A stretch of DNA of 64,000 bases. Source: Bacteroidales bacterium (GTDB lineage Bacteria; Bacteroidota; Bacteroidia; Bacteroidales; Bacteroidaceae). The position numbers and the translations under genes were made by a program. The stretch's first letter is position 1. Each line of letters opens with the position of its first letter. The notes below the pieces were generated by a model that did not search any database, had not been told where the DNA came from, and worked only from the letters and a program-made list of their open reading frames with translations. Shown piece by piece: positions 16,401-23,711 of the stretch. The stretch lies in NCBI GenBank assembly GCA_015060865.1, contig SUXS01000005.1, forward strand, positions 101,697 through 165,696, written 5' to 3'.

Positions 16401-17466
16401 AGGGGTTGGGGTCGCCAAAGTGGAGGTCGTCCCACGAGGCCTTGGCCTGCTGCTCCATCACGTAGTCCCAGGTGTATATCTCGCCCTCCTTGAACTCGTC
16501 GAGCAGGTTGAACGGCGTGCCCGACAGGCGCAACACCTTGGTGTCGCTCTTCACCAGTTCGGTCATCACCGCCTTGCCCAGCTCGGTCTGTGTGCCCTCG
16601 TGTGCCTCGTCCACGATGATGAAGTCCCACACGGTGGCAAACACCTCGTTGTTCTTGTCGAAGTGGCCGCCTACAAGTTCCGAGCCGCGGAGGTCCTGCA
16701 TGGAGGCGAAGTACACATACTGGCACTTGCCCTGCCGTGCCCTTGTCTCCAGTGAGCTGTGGCTGTCGCCATTGTTCTTCGAGCCGTAGGCAAAGTGGGG
16801 GCGGTCGTAGAATATCTTGCCGAAGTCCTCGAACCATCCGCTATCCACCACGGGGCGATGGGTGAGGATGAGCGTGCGCTTGAAGTCCACCTCCTTGACC
16901 ACTTGCAGGGCTGACAGTGTCTTGCCGAAACGCATCTTGGCATTCCACAGCATCTGGTTGCCCTTCTTGAACTGGCGCTTGGTCTTCTCTATGGCATCGC
17001 GCTGCTCGGGACGGAAGACGATGGGTGTGCGTTCGTGCGATATCTCTGCCGTGGAGAGCGACTCGCGCCCCTCCTTGACGGCGGCGATGGCATGCTTCAC
17101 GGTCTCAAGGTCGGTGATGAACCACTCGTTGGCCTTGTTGGCCGTGTCGAACACCTTTTTCTTGATGCCCGAGCGCTCCAGCACGTTGTGCACCTCCTTG
17201 TCGTTGAACGAGCAGAGGCCCCGTTTCTTACTATTATATATGGTAAGCTCCGTATACAGGAGGTCGTAGGCGATGCCTGCCGTCTGGGTGTACTGGTTGA
17301 TGCGCTTCTTCGCCGAGTCGTTGAGTGCCTTGCTGTTGGGCGCGAGACCGAAGACGTTGTCGCTGTCGCACGTGGCTTCGCCCACTTTCAGGCAACCCTG
17401 ATGTGCAGCATCATTGATGCGGAACACATAGATGAGTTTCAGTTTCAGTGAGGAGGTGAATTTCAT
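13447..17466 (-). CDS. Restriction-modification enzyme: GIY-YIG-like, SF2 helicase and N6-adenine methylase in one chain
   Basis: A 1339-residue protein. Residues about 8-40 (LIYVFRI..HQGCLKVGEAT) resemble a GIY-YIG/T5orf172 nuclease start. A helicase follows: NAKMRFGKT (about 176-184, motif I), IIVDEAHEG (about 283-291, motif II), RLSGTPFN (motif III region). A lysine/glutamate-rich helix (about 650-690) links to a methylase: TPWRVV, a motif I-like ILEINSKSGLYPLYMA, and NPPY (about 991-994, motif IV of N6-adenine methylases). The last 350 residues should hold the target-recognition region. I chose ATG 17466, 7 bases after the upstream stop. The methylase/recognition end (13447 to about 14590) is visibly more AT-rich than the helicase part, a sign of domain exchange. 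It works with the 334-residue protein upstream. Confidence 0.85.
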   Translation of the reverse strand: MKFTSSLKLKLIYVFRINDAAHQGCLKVGEATCDSDNVFGLAPNSKALNDSAKKRINQYTQTAGIAYDLLYTELTIYNSKKRGLCSFNDKEVHNVLERSGIKKKVFDTANKANEWFITDLETVKHAIAAVKEGRESLSTAEISHERTPIVFRPEQRDAIEKTKRQFKKGNQMLWNAKMRFGKTLSALQVVKEVDFKRTLILTHRPVVDSGWFEDFGKIFYDRPHFAYGSKNNGDSHSSLETRARQGKCQYVYFASMQDLRGSELVGGHFDKNNEVFATVWDFIIVDEAHEGTQTELGKAVMTELVKSDTKVLRLSGTPFNLLDEFKEGEIYTWDYVMEQQAKASWDDLHFGDPNPYASLPTMNIYTYDLGRLLHEFIDEDVAFNFREFFRVNEEGTFTHEKDVRAFLNLLTKEDKESYYPFANEEYRNIFRHTLWMVPGVKEARALSTMLQSHPVFQHFRIVNVAGDGDQDEESRDALVAVEEAIGPDPDATRTITLSCGRLTTGVSVKAWTAVFMLSGSYNTAASSYMQTIFRVQTPATINGRVKEQCYVFDFAPDRTLKVIAETAKISAKAGKTSGNDRKIMGEFLNFCPIISVEGSQMSQFDVPRMLEQLKKVYVERVVRNGFEDKSLYNDELMKLNDLELQEFDDLKRIIGQTKAMPKTNQVDINNQGLTDEQYEELENLEKKNKKKGKDKQPLTEEEKQRLEELKKKRENREAAISILRGISIRMPLLIYGAEVSNEDEEITIDNFSSLIDDQSWEEFMPKGVTKEKFESIKKYYDPDIFSAAGKRIRAMARAADKLSVEERIERITDIFSTFRNPDKETVLTPWRVVNMHLGDCLGGYSFLAEDNETILAEPRFIDHGKVTAEVFAEDARILEINSKSGLYPLYMAYSIYRTRVAASLFSVSSIEDEQRIWDKVVAENIFVICKTPMAKSITKRTLIGFRKAKVNTRYFEDLINQIKNKPENFVAKVAKGSSYWKAIDNDNMKFNAIVGNPPYQEVVAQKESANGQKVSVSIFQYFQMISERLGRYTALIYPGARWIHRSGKGFEQFGLSQINDLRLCLLKFFPNSTDVFKEVGIADGLSIVMKDTQKVSRGFKYIYSQGGNDVSVYADNPGEELFPLNPLNNEIATLLSNAIQKYGCLHDAILPRCLFSIESDFVEKNPTLVREYENGDIFDSDTEIKLFTNDKAGKSGRARWYIANKDVITTGIEYLDRWKVIVSSANAGGQKRSNQIAIVDNHSAFGRSRVALKTFATKQEAKNFFKYATSEIIRFAFLLTDESLTSLAKKVPDLLDYSDNNGLIDYSGNVNEQLYKLFGIDEKNQQHIKEVLASKKTAE

Positions 17467-17473
17467 AGTCGCA

Positions 17474-18478
17474 CTATTTGATGAGGTCGATAAATCGGAT
17501 TTTCTTGTGGTCACGAGTTCCCCAGTCGCGGATGAGGCAGTAGGTGCCGTTGTGGCGGTGGATGTCGTCCTTCGTGCATCCCTCGCATGGGGTTACCCTC
17601 TCGATGGGGCCGTCGAAGAGGGTCTGCTCTATCTCTACCCTGTCGGCACACGAATCGGGCACTACGCCTTTGAGGCCGTCCATCTGCCACACGTTCCACG
17701 AGATGATGTAGGCGATGTAGTTGAGCGATTTGAGCATGGGCTGCTTGCCGAACTTGGCTTCGTAGTACTCGATGAAGGAGATGAGCATGGCTTCGCGGGC
17801 GATCAAGAGATTGTCGCCCTGCCACTCGTAGCCGTAGATGCTCTTGTAGGCAGCCTGTGCCCATTCGAGCCATTCGCCCGAGGTTGTGGTGTTCTCGCTC
17901 ACCACACGTAGCTTGCGGTCGAGCAGCCCGATGCGCTCTCGCAGGGGGATGGCCTCGCCCGTAGTCGTGTCGTAGCGGCTCACGATGTAGGGAGCCTCGC
18001 CACAGGTAATCTCCAGTCGGGTGTCGCGCACATAGTCGCGCCACGTCTTGCCTTCGGGGAAGACGATTTTCTCCGTGGTGGCTGTCCAGCGGTGCTGCCC
18101 CTGCTCGTCGGTGTACTCCACGTTGAACACCTCCTTGCGGCCAAACCACGCCTCGTCGATGAGGTTGTTCTGTGCATTGCATATCCACGAAGGGGTGAAC
18201 ACCTCGGCCATGTCGCGTGAGCGGGCGGTCTGGGTGTCGCGGTTCTTCAGCACGCGCGGCATGATGACGTGGCCGTTCGTGCCCGTGACAAGATGGGGAA
18301 GTATGGGGGAATGGTAGCCGTAGTCCTCGCCCAGATGTTCGTAATCCGAGGTGGCCCAAAAGATGTTGCGCTGCGGTTCTCCCTCCCGGCTCGTGGTATG
18401 GTCCTTGAGCAGGATGGTGAGCAGCTCGGGGGATATGTTGTAGATATAGTCCTCCAGTATGTCTACTTCGATGGCCAT
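17474..18478 (-). CDS. R-M system partner protein (methylase-subunit-like)
   Basis: A 334-residue protein, first gene of the R-M operon. The motif SRDMAEVFTPSWICNAQNNL (residues about 87-106) is like motif X of N6-adenine methylases (xVFTPxxI), but no SAM-binding DxxxGxG or NPPY follows. A W-rich stretch (ISWNVWQMDGLKG) lies near 255-270, and two CxxC-like cysteines occur in TPCEGCTKDD near 295-304. Homologues are usually annotated as restriction endonuclease subunit M. It probably assists recognition or modification by the 1339-residue enzyme, since the genes are only 7 bases apart. Confidence 0.7.
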   Translation of the reverse strand: MAIEVDILEDYIYNISPELLTILLKDHTTSREGEPQRNIFWATSDYEHLGEDYGYHSPILPHLVTGTNGHVIMPRVLKNRDTQTARSRDMAEVFTPSWICNAQNNLIDEAWFGRKEVFNVEYTDEQGQHRWTATTEKIVFPEGKTWRDYVRDTRLEITCGEAPYIVSRYDTTTGEAIPLRERIGLLDRKLRVVSENTTTSGEWLEWAQAAYKSIYGYEWQGDNLLIAREAMLISFIEYYEAKFGKQPMLKSLNYIAYIISWNVWQMDGLKGVVPDSCADRVEIEQTLFDGPIERVTPCEGCTKDDIHRHNGTYCLIRDWGTRDHKKIRFIDLIK

Positions 18479-18523
18479 AGGCTATCTGTTTAGGGAAGAG
18501 GACGATATGGGATTATTCCTATG

Positions 18524-18675
18524 CCAACTCCCCCTCTGTTTATAGAGGGGGTGCCCGTAGGGCGGGGGCGTTATAAGCGAAGCGCGTAGGGAAACAAAGA
18601 CTCCGTGCTACGCTTGGAACTCCCTCCGCTTCACTTCGTTTCGCTCGTCCCTCTATGAACAGAGGGACAGTTGGT
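18524..18675. repeat. Palindromic intergenic element
   Basis: Two short palindromes, CCCCCTCT-gtttat-AGAGGGGG near 18530-18551 and TCCCTCT-atgaac-AGAGGGA near 18650-18670, bracket a GC-rich segment with GTGCCCGTAGGGCGGGGG. The loops are related in inverted orientation, so the whole is a large inverted-repeat unit. This type is common between genes in Bacteroidales. Confidence 0.6.
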
Positions 18676-18764
18676 GTGCGTAAACCCTAATATCGCCTTA
18701 ACTCTTTCCTTTACGGTCGAGGACTACAGCAACCGAATATTATCAAACAAGGTAATATGAAGAC

Positions 18765-19111
18765 ACAAAAAAAGACGTGAAGCCCTGCACTGTCGCTCGC
18801 TCCACGGTTAGAGGCTCCTGGAATTGCCCTGCAAGTCGGAACGAGCAACGTCAAAGCCCCACGCTGTATGTATACCAACAACCCTGCTGTGCCCAAAGTT
18901 GCCATTGGCGTACGAGTACACCAATGGCCTTGACACAATGAGGGCTGTGTATATCACAACCAAGGGGCATTCACCGTTGCTTTGTTTTTGACTTGCGATT
19001 CGAAATTTTTCCAGGATTTCTAACCGTCAAAACCAAAGCGTAGTAAACGCCTTTCAATATGTCTATCGCGCACCCACGAACATGTTCGGCGTGAGCGATG
19101 CGACAAAGTTA
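18765..19111 (-). ncRNA. Candidate structured non-coding RNA (about 330 nt)
   Basis: On the - strand, TAACTTTG (19104-19111) can serve as a -7 box. The following sequence begins with a hairpin whose loop is CGAACATGTTCG. It ends with a 12-bp stem (GTTGCTCGTTCC with GGAGCGAGCGAC), then GGGCTTCACGTC and a run of T (about 18767-18775). A 75-codon ORF inside (18711-18938) has low-complexity composition and no ribosome-binding context. I recall similar sequences being widespread in Bacteroidales, but I cannot name an Rfam family. Confidence 0.45.
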
Positions 19112-19315
19112 GTAAATAATTAGGAATTAGGAGTTAGGAATTAGGAGTTATTTTTAATATTTGAGAGCAGATGAAGCAATCGGCGATTGGCAGCGGAGCT
19201 GCAGGTTAGTCATCGCGATGCGATGGGTTAATAGCAACTGCGTTGCTGGTTAAAGGTTAAGGGGGAGCAACAACGGTTGCAACGTTGACGAAATAGTGTT
19301 TTCCTGTTTTAGACT
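19112..19315. other. Non-coding stretch with short direct repeats
   Basis: Holds two tandem copies of a GGAATTAGGAGTTA unit (about 19122-19150) and GC-rich stem-loop pieces (CATCGCGATGCGATG). I see no gene here. Confidence 0.5.
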
Positions 19316-19482
19316 AAGGTATCGGTTTTAAGCCATAACATGCTGTATATATTGCGTTTATCCACCGATACCCCCGTTGAGGGGTATCGGTGGCTCTTCA
19401 TCTATGACCGACACCTCGCAACGGGGGTATCGGTCGGCATCCTATTGCAATACAATATGTTAGGATGGATTACCGATACCTT
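19316..19482. repeat. Nested palindrome with repeated GGTATCGGT boxes (cloverleaf-like)
   Basis: The outer arms AAGGTATCGGT (19316-19326) and ACCGATACCTT (19472-19482) are perfect complements. Inside are weaker arms TAACAT (19336-19341) and ATGTTA (19457-19462), and two hairpins: CCACCGATACCCC/GGGGTATCGGTGG (19362-19374 with 19381-19393) and GACCGACACC/GGTATCGGTC (19406-19415 with 19426-19435). All stems use the same box. No coding sequence overlaps. Confidence 0.75.
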
Positions 19483-19665
19483 CGCTAAATAAAGGGGAAC
19501 AATACTTTCTTGCAAGTGTAATACTCCGGCGAGTAGGTGTATCCATTAATTGTTGCACCTGAAATAAAAAATGGCAATAACTCTGTAAGCAGGAAAATCA
19601 GACAAAGAGAATTCTGAAATCAGACAAAGAGATTTTTTCTGACGCAAGGCTCTGATAATTTTATC
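19483..19665. other. Non-coding stretch with a direct repeat
   Basis: AAATCAGACAAAGAGA occurs twice near 19595-19633. No gene is seen. Confidence 0.4.
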
Positions 19666-19699
19666 AAAAGGCTCCGTTAGAATTGCCGGAGCCTTGCGT
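19642..19699 (-). terminator. Terminator-like hairpins downstream of the his operon
   Basis: GGCTCCG (19670-19676) pairs with CGGAGCC (19687-19693); on the - strand it is followed by TTTTG, as in a terminator. A competing 11-bp pairing ACGCAAGGCTC/GAGCCTTGCGT (19642-19652 with 19689-19699) shares the same bases, so only one can form at a time. It lies 217 bases after the hisDC stop. Confidence 0.5.
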
Positions 19700-19909
19700 T
19701 TCGCGCGGTATATGCATGTACCAATTCTATTGCATGTTTGTAATCATTTCATTGCATACATCAACCTGCAAAAGTAGTTGACAACCATATGTGCATGTGT
19801 AGTCTCTCGCAGTTTTTACTCTCAGCCCTCAAGGTTCGTGCCAGTGAGCGAGAGTCAAACTTGTTTGAGCTCTCACAGCGAGCGCAGCCGAAGTTCAACA
19901 ACGAAGTTG

Positions 19910-22354
19910 TTAACTCCAAACTCTCAACTCCCGTATCAGTCTGTCGTTCTCCTCGGGTGTGCCGATGGTGATGCGCAGGGTGCCCTCGCAGCCTGGGGTG
20001 CGTGAGCGGTCGCGCACGATGAGTTCGCGGACGATGAGGTAGTCGTAGAGCTCGCGCGGACGGGCGGTCTTCACGAGGAGGAAGTTGGCATCGCTGGGGT
20101 ATACCTTCTCTATATAGGGCAGCGCGGTGAGGGCTGCGGCTACGCGTTCGCGTTCGGCGATGAGGGTCTGCACCTGTGGGGTGATGTCCGTCGCGAGAAG
20201 GCGCAGGGCGAGTGCCAATGTGTCGGTGCCGATGTTGTAGGGGTACTTCACCTGCTCGAACAGGCGGATGATGCGCTCTTCGGCAAAGGCAAGGCCCATG
20301 CGCAGACCGGCAAGGCCGTAGGCTTTCGAGAGGGTCTGCAGGACGATGAGGTTGGGGTATTGGTCTATTAGCTCTACCATGCTGGGCACAGAGGAGAAGT
20401 CGATGTAGGCCTCGTCGACCACCACGATACCAGGGAAGCGGCTCAGGAGTGAGACGAGCTGTTCGCGGGGGAAGGCATTGGCCGTGGGGTTGTTGGGTGA
20501 GCACACGAAGAGCAGCTTGCTCTGCATGTCAGTAGCGCTCAGGAGTGCCTCTACGGGCAGACTGAAGTCCTCGCCGAGCATCACCTCGCGGCACTCGATG
20601 TCGTTGATGGCAGCACACACGCTGTACATGCCGTAGGTGGGCGCTATGCTGACGATGTTGTCGATGCCGGGACGACAGAAGATGCGGAACAGGAGGTCGA
20701 TGGCCTCGTCGCTACCATTGCCGAGGAAGAGGCGTGCGGGATTGACGCCCTTCTTCTGTGCTATGGCGCTGCGCACCTGCTCCTTGAGCGCGGTAGAGGG
20801 GTAGCGGTTGTAGCCATTGTCGAAGGGGTTCTCATTGGCGTCGAGGTAGATGCCGATGCTGCCCTTGTACTCGTCGCGGGCGGTGGAGTAGGGTTTCAGG
20901 GCGGCGATGTTGGGGCGGACATTCTTTAATTGACAATTGACAAAGTTGCGATTGAGCGAGGGCAAAGACTGCTTGCAGGCTCTGCCGAGCGTAGCAACTT
21001 CAACGGAGTTAATTGACAATTGACAATTAGAGTTCTCGGAGTTCTCGGAGGACTCAGAGTTGCCGGAACCCTTCGAGGCCACCCTTACCTTCACTGCATT
21101 GGCATGTGCGTCCAGTCCCTCGGCTTCGGCCATGCGGATGATGGTGTTGCTGAGGCTGTTGAGGCCTTCCTGGCTGAGCTCCTGGTAGGTGATGGCGTGC
21201 ATGAAGCTGTCGAGGCCGATGCCGCTGTAGGCACTGGCGAGTCCCATGGTGGGCAGGGTGTGGTTGGTGCCTGAGGCGTAGTCGCCGGCACTTTCGGGAG
21301 AGTAGTGCCCCACGAAGATGCTGCCTGCTGCGGTGATGCGGTCGGCCACAGCCCACGCATCGTCCATGGCGATGATGAGGTGCTCAGAAGCGTAGGCGTT
21401 GGCAAAGGCAATCATGGTGTCGATGTCGTCAAATACCACGATGCGGCTGTTGGCAAGCGAGCGTGTGGCGATGTCGGCACGGGGCAGCAGAGCGAGCTGA
21501 CGCGCTATCTCGGCATTGACCTGCTCGGCAAATTCTTGACTGCGGCATACGAGCAGCGATTGGCTGTCGGGGCCGTGCTCGGCTTGGGAGAGGAAGTCGG
21601 CCGCCACGAAGTCGGGACGGGCGCTGTCGTCGGCCATGATCATCACTTCGGAAGGGCCTGCGGGCATGTCGATGGCGGTGCCCTGTGCACTGACCATCTG
21701 CTTGGCCTTGGTCACGTAGCGGTTGCCGGGGCCGAAAATCTTGAACACGCGCTCTATGCTCTCGGTGCCGTAGGCCATGGCGGCAATGGCTTGTGCGCCA
21801 CCCAATTTATATATGGTGCGTACGCCACACAGTTGGGCAGTGTAGAGCACTACGGGATTTACCTTGCCAGTGGTGCGGTCGCATGGGGTGCAAAGCACAA
21901 TCTCCTCGCAGCCAGCGATCTGGGCGGGAAGTGCCAGCATCAGAATGGTGGAGAAGAGTGGGGCACTGCCACCCGGTATGTAGAGACCTACGCGGCGTAT
22001 GGGGAGCACGCGGCGACGGCAGTGCACACCGGGCATGGTGTATACGTCCACGGCAGGGGTCTGCTGCGCCTTATGGAAAGCGCTGATATTGCTTGCTGCC
22101 TGGCGGATGGCTGATTGGAGTTCTTCACTTACCAAAGACTCGGCTTCGGCAAACTCGGCCTCAGATACTTGCAGCGACTCGGGGCAACATCCGTCAATCT
22201 CTGTGGTGATGGCACGCAGGGCCTCGTCACCTCCCTGGCGGATGCGCTCAAGGATGGCGCGTACACGCTGTTCGATGACCGTGTCGTCATCGGTGGCACG
22301 GAGCATCAGCGCTGGCCAGGTATTTTTATCGGGGGAAATGTGTGTTTGTAGCAT
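19910..22354 (-). CDS. hisDC: Histidinol dehydrogenase - histidinol-phosphate aminotransferase fusion
   Basis: An 814-residue protein. Residues 1 to about 428 are HisD (RVGLYIPGGSAPL, FGPGNRYVTKAKQ, QAEHGPDSQS, GTNHTLPTMG). Residues about 478-814 are HisC, a PLP aminotransferase (YLDANENPF, CSPNNPTA, SKAYGLAGLRMG with the PLP lysine). They normally are separate proteins catalysing the last and an earlier step of histidine synthesis. The linker (about 430-476, Ser/Asn/Glu-rich) contains no Met and no in-frame start, so HisC cannot start on its own. It is coded by intergenic-type DNA with an 18-base direct repeat. The gene follows hisG by 79 bases and hisB is not in this window. Confidence 0.9.
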   Translation of the reverse strand: MLQTHISPDKNTWPALMLRATDDDTVIEQRVRAILERIRQGGDEALRAITTEIDGCCPESLQVSEAEFAEAESLVSEELQSAIRQAASNISAFHKAQQTPAVDVYTMPGVHCRRRVLPIRRVGLYIPGGSAPLFSTILMLALPAQIAGCEEIVLCTPCDRTTGKVNPVVLYTAQLCGVRTIYKLGGAQAIAAMAYGTESIERVFKIFGPGNRYVTKAKQMVSAQGTAIDMPAGPSEVMIMADDSARPDFVAADFLSQAEHGPDSQSLLVCRSQEFAEQVNAEIARQLALLPRADIATRSLANSRIVVFDDIDTMIAFANAYASEHLIIAMDDAWAVADRITAAGSIFVGHYSPESAGDYASGTNHTLPTMGLASAYSGIGLDSFMHAITYQELSQEGLNSLSNTIIRMAEAEGLDAHANAVKVRVASKGSGNSESSENSENSNCQLSINSVEVATLGRACKQSLPSLNRNFVNCQLKNVRPNIAALKPYSTARDEYKGSIGIYLDANENPFDNGYNRYPSTALKEQVRSAIAQKKGVNPARLFLGNGSDEAIDLLFRIFCRPGIDNIVSIAPTYGMYSVCAAINDIECREVMLGEDFSLPVEALLSATDMQSKLLFVCSPNNPTANAFPREQLVSLLSRFPGIVVVDEAYIDFSSVPSMVELIDQYPNLIVLQTLSKAYGLAGLRMGLAFAEERIIRLFEQVKYPYNIGTDTLALALRLLATDITPQVQTLIAERERVAAALTALPYIEKVYPSDANFLLVKTARPRELYDYLIVRELIVRDRSRTPGCEGTLRITIGTPEENDRLIRELRVWS
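20926..21065. repeat. Intergenic-type repeat coding for the HisD-HisC linker
   Basis: TTAATTGACAATTGACAA occurs at 20926-20943 and again at 21009-21026, flanking about 65 bases with complementary ends (GTTGC..GCAAC). GTTCTCGGA is repeated next to it. Related AATTGTCA sequence lies in the pyrG-yidC gap near 41145-41172. Confidence 0.7.
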
Positions 22355-22433
22355 GCTGAATTAAAAATTAAAAGTTAGGAATTAAAACTAGCACGGTTTA
22401 AGTTGTTCTAATTTTTAATTATTAATTTTTCAT

Positions 22434-23285
22434 TTATTCAATCACTTTATCCAAATCCAGCACGAGGATGCCCTCGGCACCAATCTGCTTGAGGCGCTCT
22501 ATCTTGTCCCACAGCTCGTCGGCTTTCACTACGGAGTGTAGTGAACACCAGGATTTGTCGGCCAGAGGCATTACCGACGGACTGCGCATGGCGGGGAGTA
22601 TGGCAATGGCCTCGTCGACCTTGTCGGCGGGGAGGTTCATCAGGATATATTTCTTTCCACGGCTATTGGTGACAGCATCGATGCGGAAGAGCAGCGAGTC
22701 GAGGATGGCGCGCTTCTCGGGCGAGAGATTGGGGTTGGCGATGAGCACCGCCTCGGACTGAATGACCTGCTCCACCTCCTTGAGACCATTCGACACGAGG
22801 GTGCCACCCGACGACACGATATCGAAGATGGCATCGGCAATGCCTGCTGCGGGGGCTATCTCTACCGAACCCTTGATGACGCGGATGCTGGCCTCGATGC
22901 CCTTTTCGGCGAAGAAGCGGCGCAGGATGTTGGGGTAGGAGGTGGCGATGCGCTTGCCCTGGAAATAGGCGGGCGAGGTGTACTCATCGGCTTTGGGAAT
23001 GGCCAGCGAGATGCGGCAACCACCGAATCCCAATCGGCGCACTACCTCTACTGCAGCGTCCGTCTCGGCCACCTCGTTGAAGCCTACGATGCCTATGTCG
23101 GCAGAGCCGTCGGCCACGACTTCGGGGATATCATCGTCGCGCAAGTAGAGAATCTCGAGAGGGAAGTTGCCTACACGATCGAGAAACTTACGTTTCTGGT
23201 CATTCACATTCATGCCTGCATCTTGCAGCAGGTCGACGCTCTGCTCGTTGAGTCGTCCTTTCGATTGGATAGCTATTCGTATCAT
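22434..23285 (-). CDS. hisG: ATP phosphoribosyltransferase, long form
   Basis: A 283-residue HisG, the first step of histidine synthesis (ATP + PRPP). MIRIAIQSKGRLNEQSVDLL at the start, GSADIGIVGFNEVAE and the PRPP-binding EIAPAAGIADAIFDIVSSG segment (about 147-165) are visible. The C-terminal 70 residues (RGKKYILMNLPADKVDEAI, then MPSVMPLAD-like strand) are the ACT-like histidine-feedback domain, so it needs no HisZ. It is preceded by the HisL attenuator and followed by hisDC; the 79-base gap is AT-rich with AATTAAAAATT repeats. Confidence 0.95.
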   Translation of the reverse strand: MIRIAIQSKGRLNEQSVDLLQDAGMNVNDQKRKFLDRVGNFPLEILYLRDDDIPEVVADGSADIGIVGFNEVAETDAAVEVVRRLGFGGCRISLAIPKADEYTSPAYFQGKRIATSYPNILRRFFAEKGIEASIRVIKGSVEIAPAAGIADAIFDIVSSGGTLVSNGLKEVEQVIQSEAVLIANPNLSPEKRAILDSLLFRIDAVTNSRGKKYILMNLPADKVDEAIAILPAMRSPSVMPLADKSWCSLHSVVKADELWDKIERLKQIGAEGILVLDLDKVIE

Positions 23286-23325
23286 ATGGTTCTTTCTATT
23301 TAATCTTTTTATGAGTTAGGTGTAT

Positions 23326-23360
23326 AAAACAAGAAGGACCTGCCTGATAGGTAAGTCCTT
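23326..23360 (-). terminator. Attenuator terminator of the his operon
   Basis: On the - strand AAGGAC (23355-23360) pairs with GTCCTT (23334-23339) with further CCT/AGG pairing, then CTTGTTTTATA. It sits between hisL and hisG. Its 5' arm (CTTACCTATC, 23346-23355) can instead pair with GATAAGGTAAG at 23393-23403. Confidence 0.8.
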
Positions 23361-23397
23361 CCTGTATGATGAAAACAAACTACATACATCGCTTACC

Positions 23398-23448
23398 TTA
23401 TCGGCTGATAGGGTGATGATAATGGCGATGTAGGTTGGTCTTCTTCAT
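23398..23448 (-). CDS. hisL: His operon leader peptide
   Basis: A 16-residue ORF, MKKTNLHRHYHHPISR, with four His in positions 7-12. The ATG is at 23446-23448 and the TAA at 23398-23400. It lies 22 bases after the probable transcription start. Stalling at the His codons would free the downstream segment to form an antiterminator (see terminator entry). This is classical amino-acid attenuation, found from sequence alone. Confidence 0.85.
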   Translation of the reverse strand: MKKTNLHRHYHHPISR

Positions 23449-23476
23449 AATCTCTTTTTACCTTATAAACATGTGA

Positions 23477-23484
23477 CAAAGATA
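23477..23484 (-). promoter_or_regulatory. -7 box of the his operon
   Basis: TATCTTTG on the - strand; a partial -33 match (TTGC/GTTG) lies 19-20 bases upstream. The rest of the gap up to 23711 holds only the start of the next transcription unit, with a TATCTTTG -7 box near 23679-23686. Confidence 0.6.
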
Positions 23485-23711
23485 TTGGTTTGTTTTGATT
23501 GATGCAACAATTTGATGATATTTTTTGGATTTTACTTGAAATTTATCACTAAAATCGGTATGAATGTAATCGTTTTGATTTGGTGACCTCTTGTTCGTTT
23601 GGTGAATCATTGCGTTTTGCCATATTAGAACTTAGAATAAAATAGGAATAAGGGTGCTTGTTTTGAGTATTTGCATTATCTTTGTCTTTGCAATAATGGA
23701 ATAAAAGCAAT

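Noticed and set aside
16093..16755. 220-residue antisense ORF
   Set aside because: Shadow of the R-M helicase domain.
18711..18938. 75-residue - strand ORF
   Set aside because: It overlaps the structured end of the candidate RNA and has no coding character.
21305..22114. 269-residue antisense ORF over hisDC
   Set aside because: Shadow of the GC-rich HisD coding sequence.
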